This document shows positions 1-5,357 of a DNA stretch of 5,827 nucleotides, in pieces (position 1 is the first letter of the stretch; every line of letters begins with the position of its first letter). The translations under genes were made by a program, and so were the position numbers. The notes beneath the pieces were generated by a model. The model worked only from the letters and a program-made list of their open reading frames with translations, was not told the origin of the DNA and did no database searches. This DNA comes from JANMZR01 sp031383555. GTDB taxonomy: Bacteria; Bacteroidota; Bacteroidia; Cytophagales; Spirosomataceae. The stretch lies in the NCBI GenBank assembly GCA_031383555.1, contig JANMZR010000325.1, positions 1 to 5,827 of the forward strand, in the 5' to 3' direction.

Positions 1-1
1 G

Positions 2-394
2 AAGGAATCTACACCAAATCAGTCAGTTAACATTGAAAATGAAATGTTAGTAACAGATACAGATTTGATTGTCACTGATGTTGAATTTTTTACGCCAAAG
101 AAGGATAATGCAAAAGCCAGTTCCATCATTGATGACATTGCTTTGGATGTACCAGCAGAGATTTCGGCACTTACATCAGTTGCTATCTCTCGTAAAGATT
201 CCCTTTTATCATCGTTGCCATCTGTTTTATCCCCTTCTTCTCATACCAGGTCCCAAACAACTAGGAAACGCTCAACCCCGGAAAAATATGTTCCAACAAT
301 GGTTGCTACAGTTCGAAGAAGCATCGATTTGACTAGTTCAAGAAAGAAAAGCAAGAGTTCGAATACAAAGAAAAAAGGTGTAAAAGTCTCATAA
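2..394 (+). CDS. C-terminal part of an unrecognised Ser/Lys-rich protein (5' end outside window)
   Basis: The frame is open from the left edge of the window, so the gene starts upstream; the first internal ATG is at 44, but residues before it read through without a stop. About 130 residues are visible. The first half is mildly acidic (many Asp/Glu, with DTDLIVTD), the middle is rich in Ser and Leu, and the last about 50 residues are strongly basic with runs of Lys, Arg and Ser. No domain or catalytic motif is recognisable; it reads as a low-complexity, probably disordered tail. The gene ends inside a hairpin terminator and lies outside the putative attachment scar at about 440, so I infer it is host chromosome and not part of the element. 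I cannot assign a function. Confidence is for a real coding end. Confidence 0.6.
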   Translation, partial: KESTPNQSVNIENEMLVTDTDLIVTDVEFFTPKKDNAKASSIIDDIALDVPAEISALTSVAISRKDSLLSSLPSVLSPSSHTRSQTTRKRSTPEKYVPTMVATVRRSIDLTSSRKKSKSSNTKKKGVKVS

Positions 395-412
395 TGAGCA
401 TTTTACACCTTT
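374..412 (+). terminator. Hairpin terminator overlapping the stop codon of the first gene
   Basis: AAAGGTGTAAAA (374-385) is perfectly complementary to TTTTACACCTTT (401-412), giving a 12-bp stem. The 15-nt loop contains the TAA stop (392-394) and a further CTC/GAG pairing. The right arm ends in TTT but no long T-run follows. The A-rich left and T-rich right ends would let it work in both directions. Confidence 0.7.
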
Positions 413-439
413 GTAATAACCTCCTTGAAGGTCTAAAAA

Positions 440-453
440 GTACTCGAGGCGGG
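440..453 (-). other. tRNA 3'-end remnant, putative attachment site (attL) of the element
   Basis: Read on the minus strand the sequence is CCCGCCTCGAGTAC, followed by CTTTTTAG. This has the shape of a tRNA 3' end: T-stem 3' strand (CCCGC), 7-nt acceptor strand (CTCGAGT), a discriminator A, then a T-run, with no encoded CCA. To the right of 453 the sequence does not continue as a T-loop or tRNA body. That is the pattern of a displaced tRNA 3' end left by a tyrosine-integrase element, and an integrase gene lies about 150 bp to the right. No second copy is visible in the window, so the intact tRNA and other attachment site must be outside. The amino acid identity cannot be told. Confidence 0.5.
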
Positions 454-526
454 TACACAACTCAAAAACCTATTATACTGTATTTCAATTAGTTATAACA
501 CCAAAAGCAACCTAAAATAAATAAAA

Positions 527-548
527 GGGACTGTTTAGGGACTATTTT
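527..548 (+). repeat. Tandem 11-bp direct repeat upstream of the integrase
   Basis: GGGACTGTTTA (527-537) is immediately followed by GGGACTATTTT (538-548); the first six bases are identical and only three of the remaining positions differ. The second copy covers where the -33 promoter region would be for the TATATTTG element at 562. Position and direct orientation suit arm-type binding sites for the integrase or an operator; this role is inferred. Confidence 0.6.
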
Positions 549-561
549 CATTTATTTACTA

Positions 562-569
562 TATATTTG
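562..569 (+). promoter_or_regulatory. Bacteroidetes-type -7 promoter element of the integrase operon
   Basis: TATATTTG matches the Bacteroidetes -7 consensus TAnnTTTG exactly. No clean TTTG -33 box is present at the usual distance; the tandem repeat lies there instead. Transcription would begin near 575, only about 8 nt before the ATG at 583 but about 29 nt before the ATG at 604, which favours the second start. Confidence 0.55.
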
Positions 570-603
570 CAAAAGAAAACAAGTGCAAAACAAAAGTAAA
601 ACA

Positions 604-1707
604 ATGGCAAATATAAGGGTAAAACAGAAAGTTACAATTAGAGAAAAACAAGCCTCTAATGATAGAAAAAGTCTTTATTTGGATTGGTACGATGGAAACG
701 GCAAAAGAACAAAAGAATATTTAAAACTATTCATTTTGGAAAACCCTAGAAACCCAATTGAAAGGCAATCAAATAAAGATGTTCTTGAAAAAGCTGAATT
801 TTATCGAGTTGAAAAAGAGGCACAGGCTTTTAAGGGTGATGCTGAGGAGGCCAAAGAACAAAAATTAAATAAGAACCAGCATTTTATTGAATACTTTGAA
901 AAGTATGTTACCAGCTATGATAAAAAAGACCTTAGAGTAATGAGGGCTTTATTAGGTCAATTCAAAAACTTTGCACCCAAAAATATTACCTCAAAAGAAA
1001 TTACTGAATCATTTTGCAATAGCTTTAAAACCTACCTAGATAAAACCTTAAACGGTGATACACCCTCCACTTACTTTGCAAGGTTCAAAAAAATGCTTAG
1101 GCAGGCCAAAAGGGATAAACTATTTAGAGATAGTCCAGCACAGGAAATAAAAAACACTAAAAACGATACCAGCCTCACCAAAGCAGTATTAACTATTGCA
1201 GAAATACAATTACTTGTAAATACTCATTGTGGTAATCCCGAGGTTAAAAGAGCCTTTCTTTTTTGCTGTAATACAGGGCTTAGGTTTGTTGATGTAAAGG
1301 CCTTGCAATGGAAACATATAAAAGGTGATGTATTGAAATTAGAGCAAGCCAAAACCAAAGATAAAGCCTCTGATGGTGGTATTGTGGAGGTTACTTTAAA
1401 TGATACTGCCATTAAACTATTAGGCCTACCAGCAGACAAAGAAGCCCTAGTTTTCAAACTACCAAGCCATAACTCCACAGTTGATAATATTAAATATTGG
1501 GCAAAAAGGGCTGGCATTGATAAACACCTGACCTTTCACTGTGCTAGGCACACGTTTGGAACGCTATTGGCCTATTATGAGAATGATATTTACACTATTT
1601 CAAAGCTTTTAGGCCATACTTCATTGAAGCATACCACCAAGTATGTTAGAGAATCAAACGAACTGAAATTAAAGGCAACCAACTCAATACCAGCACTTAA
1701 ATTATAA
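604..1707 (+). CDS. Tyrosine recombinase / integrase (Bacteroidetes arm-domain type)
   Basis: Site-specific recombinase that cuts and rejoins DNA through a tyrosine-phosphate bond, expected to integrate and excise the element at the tRNA-like site to its left. The frame also holds an ATG at 583; numbering from that one, residues 9-50 form an arm-type DNA-binding domain (LYLDWYDGNGKR), about 95-190 a SAM-like core-binding domain, and 200-374 the catalytic domain. The full active-site set is visible: R234 (in TGLR), K257/K259, H319 and R322 (HCAR), H345 (GH) and nucleophile Y354 (TTKYVRE), so it should be active. I chose 604 because the protein then begins MANIRVKQK, as family members typically do, and because of the leader length from the 562-569 promoter. 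The 367-residue length is normal. The RteC-like gene starts 5 bp downstream, so the two probably form one operon. Confidence 0.93.
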   Translation: MANIRVKQKVTIREKQASNDRKSLYLDWYDGNGKRTKEYLKLFILENPRNPIERQSNKDVLEKAEFYRVEKEAQAFKGDAEEAKEQKLNKNQHFIEYFEKYVTSYDKKDLRVMRALLGQFKNFAPKNITSKEITESFCNSFKTYLDKTLNGDTPSTYFARFKKMLRQAKRDKLFRDSPAQEIKNTKNDTSLTKAVLTIAEIQLLVNTHCGNPEVKRAFLFCCNTGLRFVDVKALQWKHIKGDVLKLEQAKTKDKASDGGIVEVTLNDTAIKLLGLPADKEALVFKLPSHNSTVDNIKYWAKRAGIDKHLTFHCARHTFGTLLAYYENDIYTISKLLGHTSLKHTTKYVRESNELKLKATNSIPALKL

Positions 1708-1712
1708 TTACA

Positions 1713-2468
1713 ATGGAAAACAACGATACTGAAAGCTGGAAATTTGAATTCGAATTAAGACAATTTGTTGATAGGGTAACAAGGTGGCCATTAACAGCTT
1801 TAAAAGCGGGAATAACAGCAGATACTCCTTTTTGGCCATTTCATTATATAATAGAATATGGCAGAGAAAACGTTGATTTATTTAGCATTCAATTAAGAAC
1901 CCGATTAACAAAAGCTGAAAATTGGAAACCAATTGCAATAGATTTACAAGATAGATTTTTGGTAGGTATAAATATTTATTTTGATTGGTATAATAAAAAT
2001 AAAACTGCAATAAATGATTTAGAATTAAATCATATTTTTGATACAATGAATAGCTTTATTGAATCAACAGAAAAAGAGATTTATAAATATTTCCCTGAAC
2101 TAAAGAACAATAATAAACCATTAGTAGCTGACTATTCAAAATTGTCAAAAATAAATGAAGTTACTTTCTTAATGCTTTTCAAAAATCCATTAAATGAGCC
2201 AAAAATTATGGAACAAATTTCAGAATTTTTAAACGATAAAGGAGAATGGACTACCGAGCCAAAAGTAAGGCATTTAGTAGCTTTATTTGAAGTTTTAAAA
2301 ACCAAAGGTTATTTAAAAACTATTTATTCTAATCCAACAATTGCAAGCGCTTTTAAAAATAAATTCAAAGTAGATTTTGTAGCTAAGAATTTCCAGCCTA
2401 CTCAAAGAAAAGAGGCATTAGATTATATTGAACAATTTAACAGCATAGGACTACCAAAGTTTAATTAA
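1713..2468 (+). CDS. Uncharacterised protein with RteC-like C-terminal segment
   Basis: A 251-residue soluble protein with no signal peptide or membrane segment. Residues about 175-245 resemble from memory the C-terminus of RteC, the regulator of excision in the Bacteroides conjugative transposon CTnDOT. Shared features are W-T followed by a basic stretch (W179, T180, K184), a leucine-spaced helix (LVALFEVL), a K-x-GYLK turn, F214/F218 before V-D (220-221), and an NFQ motif (226-228). The N-terminal 150 residues are aromatic-rich (for example TPFWPFHYIIEYG) and I do not recognise them. It starts 5 bp after the integrase stop, so it is likely co-transcribed, which would fit a regulator of integration or excision. 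The gene looks more AT-rich than the integrase. The CDS is confident; the RteC relationship is a motif-level impression and could be wrong. Confidence 0.8.
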   Translation: MENNDTESWKFEFELRQFVDRVTRWPLTALKAGITADTPFWPFHYIIEYGRENVDLFSIQLRTRLTKAENWKPIAIDLQDRFLVGINIYFDWYNKNKTAINDLELNHIFDTMNSFIESTEKEIYKYFPELKNNNKPLVADYSKLSKINEVTFLMLFKNPLNEPKIMEQISEFLNDKGEWTTEPKVRHLVALFEVLKTKGYLKTIYSNPTIASAFKNKFKVDFVAKNFQPTQRKEALDYIEQFNSIGLPKFN

Positions 2469-2494
2469 TTTATTTATTTCCCAAAGTTCTTTTT

Positions 2495-2530
2495 TTGTTC
2501 CAATATAGTTCTAAGGAACAAATGGAACAA
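2495..2530 (+). promoter_or_regulatory. Inverted-repeat cluster, terminator or operator between RteC-like gene and excisionase
   Basis: TTGTTCC (2495-2501) can pair with either of two direct GGAACAA copies (2515-2521 and 2524-2530); with the outer copy the match extends to TTGTTCCA/TGGAACAA. GTTC (2508-2511) and GAAC (2516-2519) form a nested hairpin. A T-run lies before the left arm, so it might terminate minus-strand transcription, but the alternative pairings also suit a regulator binding site. Confidence 0.45.
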
Positions 2531-2558
2531 CTTAGTTTCCTTTCTTTGCCAACTTTGC

Positions 2559-2586
2559 CTATCGATAGTTAAGAATAGCGCTATTC
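2559..2586 (+). promoter_or_regulatory. Two perfect palindromes upstream of the excisionase (candidate operators)
   Basis: CTATCGATAG (2559-2568) and GAATAGCGCTATTC (2573-2586) are perfect palindromes of 10 and 14 bp separated by four bases, just before the A/T-rich leader of the gene at 2615. Immediately upstream CTTTGCC occurs twice (2544-2550 and 2553-2559), and the second copy includes CAACTTTG, one base off the TAnnTTTG promoter element. The arrangement suggests a promoter controlled by a dimeric DNA-binding protein; this is inferred. Confidence 0.45.
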
Positions 2587-2614
2587 ATTTTTTTTAATTT
2601 AAAATAACAAAAAA

Positions 2615-2908
2615 ATGGATTTAACAATGGCTCAGTACTTTGAGCAAAACAACAAACGATTAGAAAAAATTGAGGCGGGTTTAATTGCCCAAAAATCAGT
2701 TTTCAATTTTGATGATTTTTGCAAATACACAGGTATTTCCAAAAGTTGGGGCTATAAATTAACCTCTCAAAGGTTAGTACCTCATTACTCGCCAAATAAT
2801 AAAACCTTGTATTTTGAAAAGGTTCAAATAGATAATTGGCTACTGCAGAACCCAATTAAGACCTCCACAGAATTAAAGGCAGAAATTAAGGGAGGGGCTG
2901 GCAAATGA
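2615..2908 (+). CDS. Helix-turn-helix excisionase-like DNA-binding protein
   Basis: A 97-residue protein with a winged helix-turn-helix of the MerR/excisionase type (HTH_17-like) at about residues 30-80. FDDFCKYTGISKSWGYKL forms the two HTH helices, the basic turn SQRLVPHYS leads to the wing, and LYFEKVQIDNWLLQN is the usual closing strand and helix. The first about 27 residues form a charged helix, probably for oligomerisation. Bacteroidetes elements commonly encode such proteins as recombination directionality factors or small regulators. The start at 2615 follows an A-run; Met5 at 2627 is a weaker alternative. Its TGA overlaps the next start in ATGA (2905-2908), so the two genes are translationally coupled. 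The palindromes upstream may be its own operators. Confidence 0.85.
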   Translation: MDLTMAQYFEQNNKRLEKIEAGLIAQKSVFNFDDFCKYTGISKSWGYKLTSQRLVPHYSPNNKTLYFEKVQIDNWLLQNPIKTSTELKAEIKGGAGK

Positions 2909-3393
2909 TACTAACTGACTATTACCAAACGGTGCAAATTGCCAAAAGTCAAACTCGGTTTGATGTGGAGGCCTCCTCAGAAAGTTACCCTTTATATGAA
3001 AGCTTAATGAGAAACCAAATCGGATTTAATAAAGGTGGTTTGAGTTTTCATTATACAAAAGTACCTGAGCGGTTTAATATGAGACAAAAGGATAAGCCCG
3101 ACATGGCTATTTCTAAAGGTGAAAATATTTCAAGTGTATTTGTGCCTAAAATAAATGAATTAAATCCAGACATAACTTTTGGACATGGCGACAATAACGG
3201 CACAAATGATGCAATAATGATTGTAGAACATAAGAACGATTTAGGCAAAGTATTTGGTATTGAAATATTTATTTCTCGAGGTCAAAAGAACCACCAATTA
3301 AATTTATATCGATTAATGAACGATGGTGATTTAGATTTTGAAATGGATAAGTTTAGGAATGAGGCAAAGAAAAAGGTATTACCAAAAGAGTAA
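2905..3393 (+). CDS. Unrecognised 162-residue protein coupled to the excisionase-like gene
   Basis: A soluble protein with no signal peptide or membrane segment. I do not recognise a named domain. Its C-terminal part has a strand-then-turn motif GIEIFISRGQKN followed by an Asp/Glu-rich stretch (GDLDFEMDKFRNEA) that I associate loosely with unannotated proteins of Bacteroidetes mobile elements. The middle contains a Gly/Asn/Asp-rich loop (GHGDNNGTNDA, about residues 93-103). It overlaps the excisionase-like gene by 4 bp and is followed directly by a strong terminator, so those two genes form a compact unit just upstream of the replication gene. A role in excision or replication is possible from context only. 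The DNA word GGAGGCCTCCTC (2967-2978) inside it recurs in the Rep gene. Confidence 0.78.
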   Translation: MILTDYYQTVQIAKSQTRFDVEASSESYPLYESLMRNQIGFNKGGLSFHYTKVPERFNMRQKDKPDMAISKGENISSVFVPKINELNPDITFGHGDNNGTNDAIMIVEHKNDLGKVFGIEIFISRGQKNHQLNLYRLMNDGDLDFEMDKFRNEAKKKVLPKE

Positions 3394-3400
3394 TATTTTG

Positions 3401-3432
3401 TTTGAGGCTGTAATCGATTTTACAGCCTCAAA
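3401..3432 (+). terminator. Strong hairpin terminator after the excisionase operon
   Basis: TTTGAGGCTGTAA (3401-3413) and TTACAGCCTCAAA (3420-3432) pair perfectly over 13 bp around a 6-nt TCGATT loop. The stem begins 8 bp after the stop at 3393, and its A-rich and T-rich ends suit termination in either direction. It separates the upstream operon from the Rep gene, which therefore needs its own promoter within about 70 bp; I see no clear TAnnTTTG match there. Confidence 0.8.
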
Positions 3433-3502
3433 TTTCATTTCTCTATGTTAAGTATAATTCTATTACTGATTTGGTAATGGAATTATTTAAAGACCATTAA
3501 TC

Positions 3503-4441
3503 ATGTATGATAATATAGAATTATATCTACCAATTGATAAAGTAAAAAATTTTGATTTTCTGAGGGAAATACCTAACAAGTTAGAACGCACCAGCGAACA
3601 CTTTTTTAATGATGGTAATGATATTGCAGTTAGTGGCTCACTTGGTTTACTTAAAGTATCAGTAACAAAAAATAAGGTAAAAATAAAAGACAGCAGTTTT
3701 TGCAAATGGATATTAGGTGATAATATACAAGGGTTATATCGTGGTGATGTACAAAGAGGTTTTGAGAAACTATCTGATTTATTAGGTTTACCAATGGAAA
3801 AGGCCAATGTAACAAGAATAGATTTAGCACAAAATATAATTGTGAAATATGAACAAAGCACTTATTTAACCCATTTGGGTAATTTGCAATATTACAGCCG
3901 TTTGCCTCAGAATAACGGTTTGTATTACCAAAACGGTAATGGTAAGCTAGTATTTTATAATAAAATACATGAGGCAAAATTAAAGGGAGTTCCAATACCT
4001 GAGATATATAGAAACAGGCATTTATTGAGGTATGAAAGGCGATTTACAAGCAAGCTGGCCAATCAGTTTAATATGGCAGAAATTACTGTAAAATCGCTTT
4101 ATGAAGAGGTTTTTTACACCAATATTATTGATAGGTGGTACAACGATTATTTAAAAATTCAAAAATTAACAGATATTCACTTTGATTATAAAATGGTAAA
4201 AGGAAAAAAAGAAGTGTACCAGCAATCAGTATTGTTTTATGTACAGCAACGAGGAGGCCTCCTCACAGTATTAAACGAGGTAAAAGAGGCACAGAATAAA
4301 GGTGAAATTAAACCAAAAGAGGCATTCGATTTAAGAAAAGCATATACAGATGCTTGCAAATGTGAATTAATGACCTCAAAAAGTGAATTAATTACCGAAC
4401 TAGACCAAAAAATGAAAGAAAGTATAAGGTTTTACCGATAG
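3503..4441 (+). CDS. Rolling-circle replication initiator, phage/plasmid gene II/X-like Rep
   Basis: Predicted to nick one strand at an origin and start rolling-circle replication of the excised circle. The 312-residue protein has the pattern of phage/plasmid replication proteins common in Bacteroidetes: GSLGLLKVSVT (45-55), LGDN..GLYRGDVQRGFEKLSD (71-92), the VTRIDLAQN core motif (103-111), a YxKxxE motif (Y152, K154, E157) containing a probable catalytic tyrosine, and LRYERRF (175-181). The order RIDxA, YxKxxE, RxE is typical of gene II/X and Rep_trans-type nickases. The C-terminal 80 residues are helical and charged. The start at 3503 lies 13 bp after an in-frame stop at 3488-3490. The gene ends with TAG, after which the same frame stays open for 39 codons. 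A 14-bp palindrome lies inside (4251-4264). Family call is confident from recall; exact subfamily is less so. Confidence 0.85.
   Translation: MYDNIELYLPIDKVKNFDFLREIPNKLERTSEHFFNDGNDIAVSGSLGLLKVSVTKNKVKIKDSSFCKWILGDNIQGLYRGDVQRGFEKLSDLLGLPMEKANVTRIDLAQNIIVKYEQSTYLTHLGNLQYYSRLPQNNGLYYQNGNGKLVFYNKIHEAKLKGVPIPEIYRNRHLLRYERRFTSKLANQFNMAEITVKSLYEEVFYTNIIDRWYNDYLKIQKLTDIHFDYKMVKGKKEVYQQSVLFYVQQRGGLLTVLNEVKEAQNKGEIKPKEAFDLRKAYTDACKCELMTSKSELITELDQKMKESIRFYR
4251..4264. other. 14-bp GC-rich palindrome inside Rep; core shared with 2967-2978
   Basis: GAGGAGGCCTCCTC is a perfect palindrome in otherwise AT-rich DNA. Its last 12 bases, GGAGGCCTCCTC, occur identically at 2967-2978 in the upstream orphan gene but in a different reading frame (there encoding part of V-E-A-S-S, here R-G-G-L-L), so protein homology does not explain it. 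Function unknown; a DNA-binding site is possible. Confidence 0.5.
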
Positions 4442-4561
4442 CCAAAGACCGCATTTTGCCAAACAGCCCCAATCCACCACAAAATTAAAGCCCTTGAAGC
4501 CCAAATAGCACAGCTACAAAAGCTACAAAGGCTTAATACCTTTTTGGAAAAATTAAAATAA
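4442..4561 (+). other. In-frame coiled-coil tail after the Rep stop codon (readthrough extension, relic or small gene)
   Basis: After the TAG at 4439-4441 the Rep frame continues for 39 codons to TAA at 4559-4561. The last about 25 residues, read as KALEAQIAQLQKLQRLN and onward, have Leu/Ile every three or four positions, as in a coiled coil, and look like real coding sequence. No ATG, GTG or TTG occurs before the coil in this frame, so it has no ordinary start of its own. The TAA directly abuts the end of the convergent lipoprotein gene at 4562, which suggests selection for compactness. It may be a former C-terminal domain cut off by a nonsense mutation, a readthrough product, or the remains of a small separate gene. 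Confidence 0.45.
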
Positions 4562-5116
4562 TTATCGTTTCTTTTTGTTAGTTATCATAATGTTACTTAA
4601 CTTCCTAATACTCTCTACCTCAAGTAGCATTTCATAATTCCACCTATTACCACCACTATCAACAGGTATCAATAAACTAATTCTTTTACCTTTATTTTTC
4701 ATTAGCTCATCCTCATCATCTCCAAATAATAATACTGAATTAAAAAAATCTTCAAACTCATAGCCTCCATCCATCCCATAGCCCTTTTGGTAATGTAAAC
4801 CAATACCCAAAAAATCCATCTTTATTGCATTAGCTGGTATTATCCCCATAAGGCTACCTCGTTTTGTTAAGTCCAAAGCCACCCCTTCCCTCACTATAGC
4901 CGCATGTTGCCAGTCTATCTCAATTACTTCGCTAGTTTTATTTTTCAGATTTAAACTTATCAACTTATTGCCTGCATTTATTTTCATCCTAACCAAGCTA
5001 TCCTCATACACATTATTAACACTCTCAGTAGCATTTACAAGTTTATAACTATAAACATACCGCCTAGTACAGCTACCCAACGCCAGCAAGCAAATCAAAA
5101 GTATTGTATTTTTCAT
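4562..5116 (-). CDS. Predicted lipoprotein of unknown function
   Basis: A 184-residue exported protein. The N-terminus MKNTILLICLLALGSC is a short signal peptide with a lipobox (LGSC), so signal peptidase II would cleave before Cys16 and lipid would be attached there. The residues after Cys (TRRYVYS) are basic and lack the acidic lipoprotein export signal that sends many Bacteroidetes lipoproteins to the cell surface, so a periplasm-facing anchor is more likely. The mature part looks beta-rich; NLKNKTSEVIEIDWQHA suggests an immunoglobulin-like fold resembling other unnamed Bacteroidetes lipoproteins. No catalytic motif is seen. It is transcribed against the rest of the element from its own promoter (5137-5144), typical of a cargo gene. 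An effect on the host envelope is possible but not shown by the sequence. Confidence 0.85.
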   Translation of the reverse strand: MKNTILLICLLALGSCTRRYVYSYKLVNATESVNNVYEDSLVRMKINAGNKLISLNLKNKTSEVIEIDWQHAAIVREGVALDLTKRGSLMGIIPANAIKMDFLGIGLHYQKGYGMDGGYEFEDFFNSVLLFGDDEDELMKNKGKRISLLIPVDSGGNRWNYEMLLEVESIRKLSNIMITNKKKR

Positions 5117-5136
5117 AAAGGATTTTTAATTATTGT

Positions 5137-5144
5137 CAAATATA
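5137..5144 (-). promoter_or_regulatory. Bacteroidetes-type -7 promoter element of the lipoprotein gene
   Basis: On the minus strand this reads TATATTTG, an exact TAnnTTTG match 20 bp upstream of the ATG at 5116, giving an expected leader of about 15 nt. No clear -33 TTG is visible at the standard distance, so strength is uncertain. Confidence 0.55.
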
Positions 5145-5195
5145 ATAAATAAACACCATACAGGATTTTGTAAGCTACTTTTATAAATCGGTCTA

Positions 5196-5330
5196 TCAGC
5201 CCTCAATTATATAAGTAGTATCGACGGTAGGTGCCACCGTTGTCCTATTGGTGAATGTAAAGTTTAAAGCAAGGTCTTTGATACCTGGTTTATTATTTAA
5301 TTTAATATTGTCTATATTTATTGGACTTTT
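5196..5330 (-). pseudogene. 3'-end relic of an unidentified minus-strand gene
   Basis: Reading the minus strand to a TGA at 5196-5198 gives a natural-looking C-terminus that includes NFTFTNRTTVAPTVDTTYI followed by IEG and stop, preceded by NKPGIKDLAL. The amphipathic F-x-F pattern and Thr/Val-rich end look like the last beta strands of an exported or structural protein. No ATG precedes it: upstream the frame runs into the antisense of the gene at 5358 and becomes implausible (Cys/Phe-rich) until a stop at about 5430. I infer that the 5' part was lost by recombination at about 5330-5357. The parent gene is not recognised, and a chance open frame is possible. Confidence 0.4.
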
Positions 5331-5357
5331 GTCTGAAAACAACAAATATTTACAGAA

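Noticed and set aside
69..332. 87-codon plus-strand open frame overlapping the first gene
   Set aside because: Out-of-frame with the longer reading frame that is open from the window edge and ends at a terminator; composition is not protein-like.
1224..1517. 97-codon minus-strand open frame inside the integrase
   Set aside because: Lies entirely antisense to the integrase catalytic domain and has no domain or regulatory signal; a shadow frame.
3445..3500. Two tiny adjacent frames, MLSIILLLIW and MELFKDH, joined by TAATG before Rep
   Set aside because: Too short to judge, with no repeat of regulatory codons or pausing motif; could be a leader but chance is as likely in AT-rich DNA.
3487..3995. 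Two long minus-strand open frames (3487-3861 and 3651-3995) opposite the Rep gene
   Set aside because: Both are antisense to well-supported Rep motifs and have Ser/Leu/Phe-rich compositions typical of reverse-complemented AT-rich coding DNA.
5222..5242. ACGGT/ACCGT hairpin considered as a rolling-circle origin
   Set aside because: The stem is only 5 bp perfect and lies in the minus-strand gene relic, whose Thr-Val-Ala-Pro-Thr-Val codons explain the local GC-rich symmetry.
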